DNA from: Cohnella fermenti
GTDB taxonomy: Bacteria > Bacillota > Bacilli > Paenibacillales > Paenibacillaceae
Length of the DNA: 64,000 bases
Assembly: GCF_004801405.1 (NCBI RefSeq)
Contig: NZ_SSOB01000009.1
Location: 1 to 64,000, forward strand
Direction: 5' to 3'
Shown here: positions 25,858 to 35,158 of the stretch, one piece after another
How positions within the stretch are numbered: position 1 is the first letter of the stretch
Layout of the letters: every line of letters starts with the position of its first letter
Position numbers and translations under genes: made by a program
The notes under the pieces: generated by a model
The model's database searches: none
What the model saw: the letters and a program-made list of their open reading frames with translations, nothing else
Told to the model about the DNA's origin: nothing

Positions 25858-26430
25858 CTACGAGTTGTCCCCGGAGGTTGTCTCCGAGATCTCTTCCAAG
25901 GACGCCCCGGTCTCGGAGACCGTCTCGGACAAGTCGGCGGGAGCGGAGGCTTCCGCCGACTTGTCCGTTCCTTTGTCCGTTCCCTTATCCGACGGAGAGG
26001 AAGCGCCTGCCGGCGGCTCCCACGTTCCGGCGACCTTGCCGATCAGGTAGATCAGCAGTTGACGATTGTGCAGCGACAGCCGCTCCAGCGATCGCGTCAC
26101 GATGTCGCTGCGCACCTTGAGCCCCCGTTCCGCCTCCGAACGCCCGAGATCGGTCATGCGGACCCAGACGATTCTCCGATCCTGCTCGTCCCGGTCCCGT
26201 CTGACGAGCCCGTTCCGCTCCATCCGGTCGAGCAAGGTGGTGACCGCGGCCGGCGTCGTCTCCAGATAGGGCAGCAGATCGGACGGCTTCATCGGCTCGA
26301 ACTGCTTCAGCAGCTCCAGCACCTGCAACTGCCCGGCCGTCAATTGGGGAGCAAGCTCCGCGTCCATCTCCGTGCTCCAATCCTTCGAGAGCTTCAACCA
26401 GCTTCGCACAAATTCCGCCGCTATCTCCAT
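25858..26430 (-). CDS. MarR-family regulator with a low-complexity tail
   Basis: A 190-residue regulator. Residues about 8-140 form a MarR winged helix-turn-helix (LTAGQLQVLELL, MKPSDLLPYLETTPAAVTTLLDRMERNGLVRRDRDEQDRR region). The last 45 residues are Ser/Thr/Asp/Glu-rich, with a DKGT repeat encoded by short tandem repeats, and are outside the family fold. GGAGGGG precedes the ATG. The gene stands alone, so neither target nor ligand can be proposed. Confidence 0.8.
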   Translation of the reverse strand: MEIAAEFVRSWLKLSKDWSTEMDAELAPQLTAGQLQVLELLKQFEPMKPSDLLPYLETTPAAVTTLLDRMERNGLVRRDRDEQDRRIVWVRMTDLGRSEAERGLKVRSDIVTRSLERLSLHNRQLLIYLIGKVAGTWEPPAGASSPSDKGTDKGTDKSAEASAPADLSETVSETGASLEEISETTSGDNS

Positions 26431-26633
26431 CTTATCCCCTCCATCTCCCGAACAATGCCTTCTCTTTCTATTATACTGATCGCCCCTGTCGAATGATAGA
26501 TTAATGAAGTTAAATATTTACGACCTAAATCCTCATAATCAGGTACGATGCGACAAGCGAAGACATATACTGGTGACAGACCGTGTTGAAAATATTGGAT
26601 ACGTGCAGGATCGCATCGCGGAGGCGAATCGGA

Positions 26634-26810
26634 ATGAACAAGCTGGACGAACGGAAAAAGATGATCGGGCAGATGGCCAAAGAAGCCGGAATATTGGAAG
26701 ACCCACATTGGCTGGAACGGCTTGACGAGCCGGTGCCGCTGTGGGTCGTATTGGATATGCTGCTGAAATGGCTGGATCGTGCGGAGCTGCGGGACGGCCC
26801 CTACGATTGA
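26634..26810 (+). CDS. small protein of unknown function
   Basis: A 58-residue protein beginning [19 protein letters not shown] and ending AELRDGPYD. It is helical and charged, with no membrane segment and no domain I recognise. GGAGG lies 9 bp before the ATG, and the composition (few rare residues, several Trp and Leu in amphipathic spacing) looks like a real protein. Its last 10 bp overlap the end of the convergent parC gene. A longer in-frame start at 26583 lacks a ribosome binding site. Confidence 0.55.
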   Translation: MNKLDERKKMIGQMAKEAGILEDPHWLERLDEPVPLWVVLDMLLKWLDRAELRDGPYD

Positions 26811-29278
26811 GCCTTATGGATCGGCTTATGGAACGCTTCCGTCAGCAGATCGCCCCGCTCGACTTGCCCGATCGCCTTCCCGTGCGCCTTGCGATCGTCG
26901 ATCGGCGCCGCTTCGGAGTCGAATTCGAGGGACGTGCCGCCGGCGGTCACCGCCTCAAGCACGACGGCTTCGCGGACGAAGAAAGCGCCGACAAGAATCG
27001 TTCCGTTCGGCTTCACACGCTTGCCTTCCTTGAACTCGAATGTCTGAATGCCCTTGCCTCCGCGCCCTTGCTGCGGATAATCGAACAGCAGCGAACGCTT
27101 CGCGTAGCCGAGATCGGACAGGACAAGAATCTCCCCTTCATCGCCGCCGACGGCGAAGCCGCCCGCAACCGCATCCCCTTCGCGGAGCAAGATGCCGCGC
27201 ACGCCTCCTGCCACTCGGCCCTGCTGGCTGACTTCGCTCTCGAGGAAGCGAATGCTCATGCCTTGCTCCGTGACAAGCATCACCTCGCCCGTGCCGTCGC
27301 TGAGGTAGACATTCACGACTTCATCCCCTGCGCCGACCTTCACGGCGGCGATCGCGCTGCTGCGGGTCGTGAAGTATTCCGCGAGCGGCGTTCGCTTCAC
27401 CTGGCCGCCGCGCGTTACGAACACGAGCGAGGACAAGCTGCCGCCCTTCCCTTCCGCATCCGGCCAATCGCCCGGCTTCACATGGATCAGGCTGACGATC
27501 CGGTCGTCCTTCGTAAGCGGAAGCACGTTCACGATCGCGGTTCCCGTGTCCTTCCACTTGAACTCCGGAATCTGGTGAACCGGCAGCAGGAAGTATTGCC
27601 CCTTCTGGGTGAAGAGCAGGAGCGAATCGAGCGTGTTCGGCGTCAGGCTCCAGCGGATGCCGTCGCCTTCCTTCACGCCAGAGCTGCCCATGTCGCCGCC
27701 GGAACGGGTGAAGCTGAGCAGACTCGTGCGCTTCACGTAGCCTTGGCGGCTGAGCGTCACGATGACCTCTTCCGCCGGCACCGTCACCTCCAGATTCACC
27801 TTGAGCGCTTCCACCTCGCCCTGGATAACGGATCTGCGGTCGATGCCGTACTTGCCGCGAATCTCGCCGAGCTCGTCCTTGATGACGCCGATGAGCTTCT
27901 TCGGGTTGTCGAGAATGGCGCGGAGCTGCTGCATCTTCTTCAGCGTGTCCGCGTGCTCCTTCTCGAGCGACGTGATCTCGAGGTTCGTCAGACGGTACAA
28001 TTGCAGCGTCAGAATGGCGTCGGCTTGCCGTTCCGAGAAGCCGAACTTCGCCACCAGGTTGTTCTGGGCGTCCTGACGGTTCTTCGACGCCTTGATCGTC
28101 TCGATGATCGCGTCAAGCAAGTTCAGCGCCTTGACAAGCCCTTCGAGCACGTGCGCGCGGTCCTCAGCCTTCTCCAGGTCGAACTGCGTGCGGTGCGTGA
28201 CGACTTCCTTCTGGTGGGCGATGTAGGCTTCAAGGATCGCCTTCAGCCCAAGCTGACGCGGCGCCTTGTTGACGATGGCCACCATGTTGAAGCTGTACGT
28301 TACCTGCAGATCGGTTTTCTTCAGCAGATAAGCCAGAATGCCTTCCGCATCGGCGTCCTTCTTCAGCTCGATGACGATCCGCATCCCCGCGCGCCCGCTC
28401 TCGTCCCGTACCTCCGCGATTCCTTCGACTTTTTTCTCCAGACGCAGGTTATCAATCGCATTCACGAGTCTCGCCTTGACGACCTGGTACGGAATCTCGG
28501 TGATGACGATCTGCTGCTTGCCGCCCCGCATGTCCTCGATTGCGGTCTTCGAGCGGATGTACATCCGGCCCTTGCCGGTCTCGTACGCCTCGCGGATGCC
28601 CTCTTCGCCCATGATGATGCCGCCCGTCGGCAGGTCCGGCCCCTTGACGATCCCCATCAGCTCGGCCGTCGTCATGTCCGGCTTGTCCATGAAGGCGACG
28701 CACGCGTCGATGACCTCTCTCAGGTTGTGCGGCGGAATCTCCGTCGCGAAGCCGGCCGAGATGCCGCTGACCCCGTTGACGAGCAGATTCGGATAACGCG
28801 CGGGAAGCACGACCGGCTCCTTCGCCGTATTGTCGAAGTTGTCCTTGAACAGGACGGTCCGCTTCTCGATGTCGCGGATCAGCTCCATCGCGATCGCCGA
28901 CAGCCGCGCTTCGGTGTAGCGCATCGCCGCCGGCGGATCGTCGTCCATCGAGCCCCAGTTGCCGTGACCGTCGACGAGCGTATGGCCCATCTTCCACGGC
29001 TGCGCCATGCGCACCATGCCCTCGTAGATCGACGAGTCGCCGTGCGGGTGGTAGTTGCCCATAACGTCGCCGACGGTCTTCGCCGACTTGCGGTACGGCT
29101 TGTCCGGCGTGTTGCCTCCGTCGTACATCGCGTACAGAATGCGCCGCTGCACCGGCTTCAGACCGTCGCGAACGTCGGGAATGGCGCGGTCCTGAATAAT
29201 ATATTTGGAATAGCGTCCGAAGCGGTCGCCGACGACCTCTTCCAGGAACGCCGGCAGAAATTGTTCGAGCATGCTCAT
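26801..29278 (-). CDS. parC: DNA topoisomerase IV subunit A
   Basis: Cuts and rejoins DNA so that replicated chromosomes can be unlinked. The 825-residue protein starts with the winged-helix/tower region of type IIA topoisomerases: the active-site tyrosine is in [12 protein letters not shown] near residue 120. The quinolone-determining segment reads [12 protein letters not shown], so the usual serine and glutamate are present. The C-terminal half has the six-bladed beta-pinwheel repeats ([12 protein letters not shown] and similar). It lies 26 bp after parE. ParC rather than GyrA is indicated by the parE neighbour and the lack of a GyrA box (inference). Confidence 0.95.
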   Translation of the reverse strand: MSMLEQFLPAFLEEVVGDRFGRYSKYIIQDRAIPDVRDGLKPVQRRILYAMYDGGNTPDKPYRKSAKTVGDVMGNYHPHGDSSIYEGMVRMAQPWKMGHTLVDGHGNWGSMDDDPPAAMRYTEARLSAIAMELIRDIEKRTVLFKDNFDNTAKEPVVLPARYPNLLVNGVSGISAGFATEIPPHNLREVIDACVAFMDKPDMTTAELMGIVKGPDLPTGGIIMGEEGIREAYETGKGRMYIRSKTAIEDMRGGKQQIVITEIPYQVVKARLVNAIDNLRLEKKVEGIAEVRDESGRAGMRIVIELKKDADAEGILAYLLKKTDLQVTYSFNMVAIVNKAPRQLGLKAILEAYIAHQKEVVTHRTQFDLEKAEDRAHVLEGLVKALNLLDAIIETIKASKNRQDAQNNLVAKFGFSERQADAILTLQLYRLTNLEITSLEKEHADTLKKMQQLRAILDNPKKLIGVIKDELGEIRGKYGIDRRSVIQGEVEALKVNLEVTVPAEEVIVTLSRQGYVKRTSLLSFTRSGGDMGSSGVKEGDGIRWSLTPNTLDSLLLFTQKGQYFLLPVHQIPEFKWKDTGTAIVNVLPLTKDDRIVSLIHVKPGDWPDAEGKGGSLSSLVFVTRGGQVKRTPLAEYFTTRSSAIAAVKVGAGDEVVNVYLSDGTGEVMLVTEQGMSIRFLESEVSQQGRVAGGVRGILLREGDAVAGGFAVGGDEGEILVLSDLGYAKRSLLFDYPQQGRGGKGIQTFEFKEGKRVKPNGTILVGAFFVREAVVLEAVTAGGTSLEFDSEAAPIDDRKAHGKAIGQVERGDLLTEAFHKPIHKAQS

Positions 29279-29304
29279 CGCTTAGGTTGTTCCCCTCTCC
29301 GAGG

Positions 29305-31278
29305 TTATTCTTCGTATTCGGTGAAGTCGACGTTGTCGATAATCCAGCGCTTGCGCGGATCGACCTTGTCGCCCATCAGTGTCGATACCCTGCGCTCGGC
29401 CTTCGCCGCGTCCTCGACCTGCACCTGAAGAAGCGTCCGGGATTCGGGGTTCATCGTCGTCTCCCACAACTGCTCGGGGTTCATCTCCCCGAGCCCCTTG
29501 TACCGCTGAAGCTCGGCGCCCTTGCCGATCTCCTTCATGTAATTCTGCAGTTGCTCGTCCGTCCACGCGTAGCGGACCGTCTCGAGCTTGCCCGACTTCC
29601 GCGTGATCTTGTAGAGCGGCGGCTGCGCGATAAACACCTTGCCGTTATCGATCAGAGGCTTCATGTACCGGTAGAAGAAGGTCAGGAGCAGCACCTGAAT
29701 ATGGGCGCCGTCCGTGTCGGCATCCGTCATGATGACGATCTTCGAATAATTGCTCTCCTCGACGTCGAATTCCGAGCCGATGCCGGCTCCGATCGACGCG
29801 ATAATCGCCTTGTATTCCTCGTTCTTCAGAATGTCGACGAGCTTCGCCTTCTCCGGGTTCATCGGCTTGCCCTTCAGCGGCAGAATCGCCTGGTACTTCG
29901 AATCCCGGCCCTGCTTCGCCGAGCCGCCGGCGGAATCGCCTTCGACGATAAACAGCTCGTTGCGCGATGCGTCCTTCGACTGTGCCGGGGACAGCTTGCC
30001 GCCGAGACTCGGGCTGTCGCTTCGCTTCTTCCCGCTGCGGATCTCTTCCCGCGCCTTGCGGGCCGCCTCGCGCGCCTTGGCCGCCTGAACCGACTTGCGG
30101 ATAAGCTGCTGGCCGGTCTGCGGATTCTCCTCAAGGAACACGGCCATCTTCTCGGAGACGACGGCATCGACCGCGCCGCGCGCGGAAGCGCTGCCGAGCT
30201 GGTCCTTCGTCTGCCCGACGAACTCCACGTCCGACATCTTGATGTTGATGACGCACATCATGCCCTCGCGCAGATCGCTGCCCTCGAGGTTCTTGTCCTT
30301 CTCCTTGAGCTGGCCGATCTTGCGCGCATACTCGTTCATGACGCGCGTGTACGCCGTCTTGAAGCCGGTCTCGTGCGTGCCGCCGCCGCGCGTCGGAATC
30401 GAGTTGACGAACGATGCGATCGTCTCCGTGTAGCCGTCGTTGTACTGGAGCGCAACCTCCACCTCGATCTCGTCCTTCTCGGTCGTGAAGTGGACGACAT
30501 CGGTCAGCACCGTCTTGCCTTCGTTCAGGAATTGCACGAACTCGCTCGCGCCGCCCTCGTAGTGGAACGTCTCCTCCTTGCCCGACCGCTTGTCGGTCAG
30601 CACGACCTTCAGGCCGGAGTTGAGGAACGCGATCTCCTGCAGACGCTCGGACAGCGTATCGTAGTTGATGGTCACATTGCCGTGGAACACCTTCGGGTCG
30701 GGCTTGAACGTAACCTTCGTCCCGGTCTTGGACGTATTGCCGAGCACCTTCAGGCCGCCCACCGGCTCGCCGACGTGCTCCTTGCCGGCGCTGTCCGTCC
30801 AGGTCTCGAATCTCATCTTATGTATTTTGCCTTCACGGTAAATCTCGACTTCGAGCCATTCCGACAGCGCATTCGTCACCGAAGCGCCGACGCCGTGCAA
30901 GCCGCCTGACTTCTTGTATCCGCCGCCGCCGAACTTGCCGCCCGCGTGCAGAATCGTGTAGACGACCTGCGGCGTCGGAACGCCCGACTTGTGCATGCCG
31001 GTCGGAATGCCGCGGCCGTTGTCGACAACCGTTACAGACTGATCCGCATGAACCGTCACGTCGATCCGGGTGCAGAACCTCGCCAGATGCTCGTCCACGG
31101 CGTTGTCCACGATCTCCCAGATCAGATGGTGAAGACCGGTGGAAGTGGTGCTGCCGATATACATGCCGGGGCGCTTGCGCACCGCTGTCAGGCCTTCGAG
31201 AATCTGGATATCGTCCGCGCCGTATTCCGTTCCGGCCTGCGCCGCCGCTTCGGCGAATAGGTCTAATTGATCGGCCAC
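29305..31278 (-). CDS. parE: DNA topoisomerase IV subunit B
   Basis: ATPase subunit of topoisomerase IV. The 657-residue protein has the GHKL ATPase (EIVDNAVDEHLA, VVDNGRGIPTG, GGLHGVGASVTNALS), the transducer domain, and the TOPRIM domain (FIVEGDSAGGSAKQGRD and TDADTDGAHIQVLLL). It starts with GTG, 7 bp after AAGGAGG. It is the first gene of the parE-parC pair. Confidence 0.95.
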   Translation of the reverse strand: MADQLDLFAEAAAQAGTEYGADDIQILEGLTAVRKRPGMYIGSTTSTGLHHLIWEIVDNAVDEHLARFCTRIDVTVHADQSVTVVDNGRGIPTGMHKSGVPTPQVVYTILHAGGKFGGGGYKKSGGLHGVGASVTNALSEWLEVEIYREGKIHKMRFETWTDSAGKEHVGEPVGGLKVLGNTSKTGTKVTFKPDPKVFHGNVTINYDTLSERLQEIAFLNSGLKVVLTDKRSGKEETFHYEGGASEFVQFLNEGKTVLTDVVHFTTEKDEIEVEVALQYNDGYTETIASFVNSIPTRGGGTHETGFKTAYTRVMNEYARKIGQLKEKDKNLEGSDLREGMMCVINIKMSDVEFVGQTKDQLGSASARGAVDAVVSEKMAVFLEENPQTGQQLIRKSVQAAKAREAARKAREEIRSGKKRSDSPSLGGKLSPAQSKDASRNELFIVEGDSAGGSAKQGRDSKYQAILPLKGKPMNPEKAKLVDILKNEEYKAIIASIGAGIGSEFDVEESNYSKIVIMTDADTDGAHIQVLLLTFFYRYMKPLIDNGKVFIAQPPLYKITRKSGKLETVRYAWTDEQLQNYMKEIGKGAELQRYKGLGEMNPEQLWETTMNPESRTLLQVQVEDAAKAERRVSTLMGDKVDPRKRWIIDNVDFTEYEE

Positions 31279-31326
31279 GTAGGGTCCTCCTTGCTTACTG
31301 TTCGCTTGAACTCACTGACGTATATT

Positions 31327-32313
31327 CTAATTCAACACATCGCGCTTCGTAAAGACCGCAAAAGCCGCCGCCAGCGCCCCGATCCCCCAGACCGCTAGAA
31401 CCGCAAGGGAAAACCCGAGCGACATTCCTTCGATCGGAGGCGGCGTTCCCCGCAAATAAGCGGGTAAATTCAGGTTCACGTTAAACAGGAACCTGGCGCT
31501 GTGCCACGATGACGCCATGCTCGCCAGAATCGTTCCGGAGATGACCGCGGCCATCATCGTGACGAGACTTGCGGCGGCGCTCTGCAGCAGAACGGACACC
31601 ATCAGGGCGATCGCGGCGACCGTCATGGCCGAGAACCAGACGAGCCCCATCTCCATCAGCAGGTACACGCCTTGCGGAACCGCGTGAACAAGCGAGGTGT
31701 CGATCGCCGTCCCGTGGAGGCGGAAGCCGACGAACACGGGCGCCCCCCATCCCTCGTATCCGAACGCAAGCCCCGAGATCAAGTAGCAGAGAAGCGCCGT
31801 CGTCGGAATGACGAGAGACACGTACAGCGTCAGGGCGACCAGCTTGGACGCGAGAATTCGCCACCGGCGCACCGGCCGGGTGAGCAGCATCTTGATCGTG
31901 CCCGAAGCCCGCTCGGACGAGACGAGATCGCTTGCGATCGCGAGCACCATCAGAGGGATGAACAGCGTCACCGCATTCGCGAGAAAATCCGCCGTGAACG
32001 TCACCGCATTCGGAGAGTCCGGGTTGATGCCCTTGTCCAGATAGTATTGCAACTGCTGCACGAGAGCGCGCTTCCAGCGCTTCCATTCCTCCGGGATGCG
32101 GTCGCTCGCCAGCGCGTTCATGTTGTCCGCGATGCGCTGCTGCACCACGGAACGCCAGTCCGTGAACTTAACCGCGTCGCCGTGCGCAATCTTCATCTGA
32201 GCGTATACGAAAATCGGAATAAGAACAAGCAGCACAAGCACGAGAACGGCGAAACGTCTTTTTCTCCACACCTTCAGAACCTCGTTCTGCACGAGCGCGA
32301 ACCAGTTACCCAA
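31327..32313 (-). CDS. ABC-2 type transporter permease
   Basis: A 328-residue membrane protein with about six hydrophobic segments: one near the N-terminus (FAVLVLVLLVLIPIFVYA), then five from residue about 112 to the end. The arrangement matches ABC-2 permeases (FIPLMVLAIASDLVSSERASGTIKMLLTRPV with its coupling helix). The start is TTG with GGGAGA upstream, and it overlaps the end of the ATPase gene by 8 bp, which indicates translational coupling. Substrate is unknown. Confidence 0.85.
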   Translation of the reverse strand: MGNWFALVQNEVLKVWRKRRFAVLVLVLLVLIPIFVYAQMKIAHGDAVKFTDWRSVVQQRIADNMNALASDRIPEEWKRWKRALVQQLQYYLDKGINPDSPNAVTFTADFLANAVTLFIPLMVLAIASDLVSSERASGTIKMLLTRPVRRWRILASKLVALTLYVSLVIPTTALLCYLISGLAFGYEGWGAPVFVGFRLHGTAIDTSLVHAVPQGVYLLMEMGLVWFSAMTVAAIALMVSVLLQSAAASLVTMMAAVISGTILASMASSWHSARFLFNVNLNLPAYLRGTPPPIEGMSLGFSLAVLAVWGIGALAAAFAVFTKRDVLN

Positions 32314-33277
32314 CCGTCTCTCCCTCCGTCAGCTTCAAGAATAGCTCCTCCAGCGACGGGGCCGTCCGGTGAACGGCTTCCACCCCGATGCCTTCGTCCG
32401 TAAAGCGGCGAATCCACTCCGGAATCGTCCCCTGGTCCATCTCCGTCACAATCGCCCCCGGCAGCGCGGCCAGCGCCGAATCGTCGATCCGGTGCCCGTC
32501 CTCGCGGACCAGCCGAACCGCCTCGCTTCGCGCCAGCAAGCTCCTTCCCGCCTCCGGCCGATCGAACTGCCACACCGTGTACGACACCGCCCGGCTCGCC
32601 AGCCGCTCCACCGGTCCCGTCGCAAGGACCTCCCCCCGGGCGATGATCGCGACCCGGTCGCACAGAAGCTGAATCTCGCCGAGCAGATGGCTGGAGACGA
32701 ACACGCTCAGCCCCTGCGCGGCCAGCTCGCGGATGAAGGCGCGCAGTTCCCGGATTCCCTTCGGGTCGAGGCCGTTCGTCGGCTCGTCCAGAATGAGCAG
32801 CCGCGGCTTGCCGAGCAGCGCCTGCGCGATGCCGAGGCGCTGCCTCATGCCGAGCGAGTATGTCTTCGCTTTGTCGTGGATGCGATGGTCGAGGTGGACG
32901 ATCCGCGCGACCTCCGCGATGCGCTCCGGCCTCACGTCCGGCAGCATGCGCGCGAAGTGCTCGAGGTTCTCCCAGCCCGTGAGGAACGGGTACATCTCCG
33001 GGTTCTCGACGATGCAGCCGACATGGCGCAGCGCGCGCTCCGGCCTGCGGTTCACATCCTCCCCGCAGATGAGAATGGCGCCCTCCGTCGGTCTGACGAG
33101 GTCGACCAGCATCCGGATCGTCGTCGTCTTGCCCGAGCCGTTCGGTCCGAGGAAGCCGAACACCTCTCCGGCCCGCACGTCGAACGTCATGTTGCGGATA
33201 ATCGTCCGGCCCGAGACGACCTTCTTCACGTTCTGCACCGACAGGACGACCTCGCGCTCAAGGGTATGCATCTTCAT
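32306..33277 (-). CDS. ABC transporter ATP-binding protein
   Basis: A 323-residue ATPase that pairs with the overlapping ABC-2 permease. Motifs are Walker A GPNGSGKTT near residue 42, signature YSLGMRQRL near 138, Walker B LLILDEPTNGLD near 160 and the H-loop SSHLLGEI. The C-terminal 90 residues are typical of exporters of the bacitracin/lantibiotic-resistance type, but the cargo is not determined. AGGAGG lies 7 bp before the ATG. Confidence 0.9.
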   Translation of the reverse strand: MKMHTLEREVVLSVQNVKKVVSGRTIIRNMTFDVRAGEVFGFLGPNGSGKTTTIRMLVDLVRPTEGAILICGEDVNRRPERALRHVGCIVENPEMYPFLTGWENLEHFARMLPDVRPERIAEVARIVHLDHRIHDKAKTYSLGMRQRLGIAQALLGKPRLLILDEPTNGLDPKGIRELRAFIRELAAQGLSVFVSSHLLGEIQLLCDRVAIIARGEVLATGPVERLASRAVSYTVWQFDRPEAGRSLLARSEAVRLVREDGHRIDDSALAALPGAIVTEMDQGTIPEWIRRFTDEGIGVEAVHRTAPSLEELFLKLTEGETVG

Positions 33278-33330
33278 CGGGTATCCTCCTGGTTGAGAGT
33301 GGAATCGACGGGAGCCCTGCCCCGCGAGGG

Positions 33331-34263
33331 TCAGCTCAGCGCCTGCACGACCCGCTCCGCGATTCGCGAATAACCAACCCCATTGGGGTGAAAATGATCG
33401 GACGACAAATAGCCGGCCACGTGCGCTTCGAACAGGTCATAGGTCGGCACGACCGTCGCGTTGCCGTCCTCGATCGCGAGGTCCTGCGCGTACTCGTTCC
33501 ACGCCGCGATCGTTCCGCTGATCTGCCGCGCTTGCGGAACGTCGTAGAACGGATTGTACAAGCCGACATAGACGAGCCGGGCTCCCGGATTGATCTCGCG
33601 CAGCAGCTTGAACGTCTCCGCCAGCCTCGGCTTCGTCGCCGGCAGCTCGTCCGCCAGCCGCTTAAGCGACAGATCTCCGCCCTGGTCGAGCGAGCCTCCG
33701 GTTCCGGCCGAGCGGAACAGATCGTTGCCTCCGATCGTGAACAGGACGAGATCGGCCTGCGCAACGGAGGAGGCGAAGCTCTTCGTTCGCAGTTGCTCGT
33801 TCAGCTTCGTCGCCGTAAGGCCGCTCACCGCCATGTTGGCCAGAAGCCGCACCTTCTTCGGGGCGCGCGCTTCGCCGAGCAAGTCGAGCGCACCGCGGAC
33901 GTACCCGTTCCCGGTATCGTCGCCCATGCCCCGGGTCAGCGAGTCGCCGATCGCAATCGCCAGCGCCTCTTCCTTGGACGCCCAATCCCCCGCTGCCGCC
34001 GCGGGAGCGGACGATTCGGGGAGCGCGATGCCGCGGGACGGATTCCACGTATCCCGCACCGCCCAGCCGAAGCCCGCCAGCATCAGGAACAGGCAGCCGA
34101 GCATCGTGAAGCCGAGCACCGGCCACAGCCGCCGCGACCGCCTGGACGGCTCGCGCGGGCCCGGATAGAGGCCGGGATCGAGGCCGGACCCATTGGCGCG
34201 TGTCGGGCCAGCATTGGGTGTATATTCAGTTGGCGACCTGGAATCGTCCGCCATTGAAGCCAT
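33331..34263 (-). CDS. membrane-anchored SGNH/GDSL hydrolase
   Basis: A 310-residue esterase or lipase-like protein. After a polar N-terminal region a single membrane segment (residues about 45-68, LGFTMLGCLFLMLAGFGW) anchors an extracellular SGNH domain: block I AIAIGDSLTRG near 102, block III TIGGNDLF near 180, and block V SSDHFHPNGVGY near 288 with the catalytic Asp and His. Substrate may be a lipid or an acyl/acetyl group of the cell wall (family knowledge). AGGAAGGAG precedes the ATG; the gene lies upstream of the ABC genes. Confidence 0.87.
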   Translation of the reverse strand: MASMADDSRSPTEYTPNAGPTRANGSGLDPGLYPGPREPSRRSRRLWPVLGFTMLGCLFLMLAGFGWAVRDTWNPSRGIALPESSAPAAAAGDWASKEEALAIAIGDSLTRGMGDDTGNGYVRGALDLLGEARAPKKVRLLANMAVSGLTATKLNEQLRTKSFASSVAQADLVLFTIGGNDLFRSAGTGGSLDQGGDLSLKRLADELPATKPRLAETFKLLREINPGARLVYVGLYNPFYDVPQARQISGTIAAWNEYAQDLAIEDGNATVVPTYDLFEAHVAGYLSSDHFHPNGVGYSRIAERVVQALS

Positions 34264-34829
34264 ATGTAATGCTCCTTCCTTCTCGCCAAGATCCTTTGAC
34301 TCGGATTTCGCATGATTCCACCGTCAGGCAGGCTCAGTTGCTTCGTTGCGATCCATCCGGGGGCATTATGCGGCTATCGGTCTTTCTGATAATCCAAGAT
34401 ACTCCTTCTTGTCGGTATTTTCAAATTTGGGAAATGTTGTTTGTTTCTCCGGTTAGGTTTATCCGCCAGATGTCCGTTGATACGCGCAAGTTTGATTGTC
34501 TCTCCCACAGTTGAGTGTTCGGCACCTCTTCCAGACGGCAACTGCCGACGAACTGCGTTTGGTGCCTCGTCCCTCGCTTCATCTCTTCTTCAAAGTACAA
34601 TCTCCCCTTTTTTTTCGCCCATGCAGCTAACTTAGCTCTCTCGCCCTTTCTCCTTCTCTCCACGCCTCTTCAAGCGGAAGGAAATTGGAGCTGTACGGAG
34701 TTGTTGCAGGAATAGCTTGGTTCTTGGTTCGTTGTCCGCGCACGGCAACCAGAGTCCCGAATGTGGATAATATATCCATATCGAACAAAAATAAGATTAT
34801 CCGTCACATGCGCCTTTCATCCTCCCAAA

Positions 34830-34913
34830 AAAAGGGTGCCTTATCCCTGCTGTTCAGGCCCCCTTTTTTTCCAGTAATTAGGACACTGATCAGATGGGAT
34901 AAGGCACCCTTTT
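34830..34913. repeat. family C inverted repeat, copy 2
   Basis: AAAAGGGTGCCTTATCCC (34830-34847) and its exact reverse complement (34896-34913) form a perfect 18-bp inverted repeat around 48 bp. The left arm and loop match, in opposite orientation, the copy at 25.7 kb. Confidence 0.85.
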
Positions 34914-35090
34914 GCGAAAAGGGGAGGGGCGGTAGCCGGCAATGCGGCGCCATATACAGGGTGGGGGTATGCAGACCACTCTGTCCGCCCGCCTATCGAG
35001 AACCCTCGGCCATTCCGCTGGAAGCATGGGTTTGAAGGCTGGCTGTCACAGGCTCACATGCAAGTATTGCAGGGTCGTCCTCAGAACGCA

Positions 35091-35127
35091 ACCGCCCCAA
35101 AGCCATCGAGGATGGCCTTGGGGCGGT
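35091..35127 (-). terminator. hairpin downstream of the ABC exporter pair
   Basis: ACCGCCCCAA-A-GCCATC pairs with GATGGC-C-TTGGGGCGGT around a 3-nt loop, 32 bp beyond the exporter stop codon. No T-run follows on the leftward side, so a terminator role is likely but not certain. Confidence 0.55.
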
Positions 35128-35158
35128 GTCTCGTGCAGAGTGCATAGCATAGCTTACT

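Larger units (their letters stand above)
34264..35158. other. 0.9-kb gene-free region
   Basis: No supported gene. The left 450 bp show nothing I recognise. A small perfect dyad TGGATA-ATA-TATCCA lies at 34764-34778 in an AT-rich patch, the family C inverted repeat at 34830-34913, and a terminator-like hairpin at 35091-35127. Both flanking genes run leftward. Confidence 0.6.
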
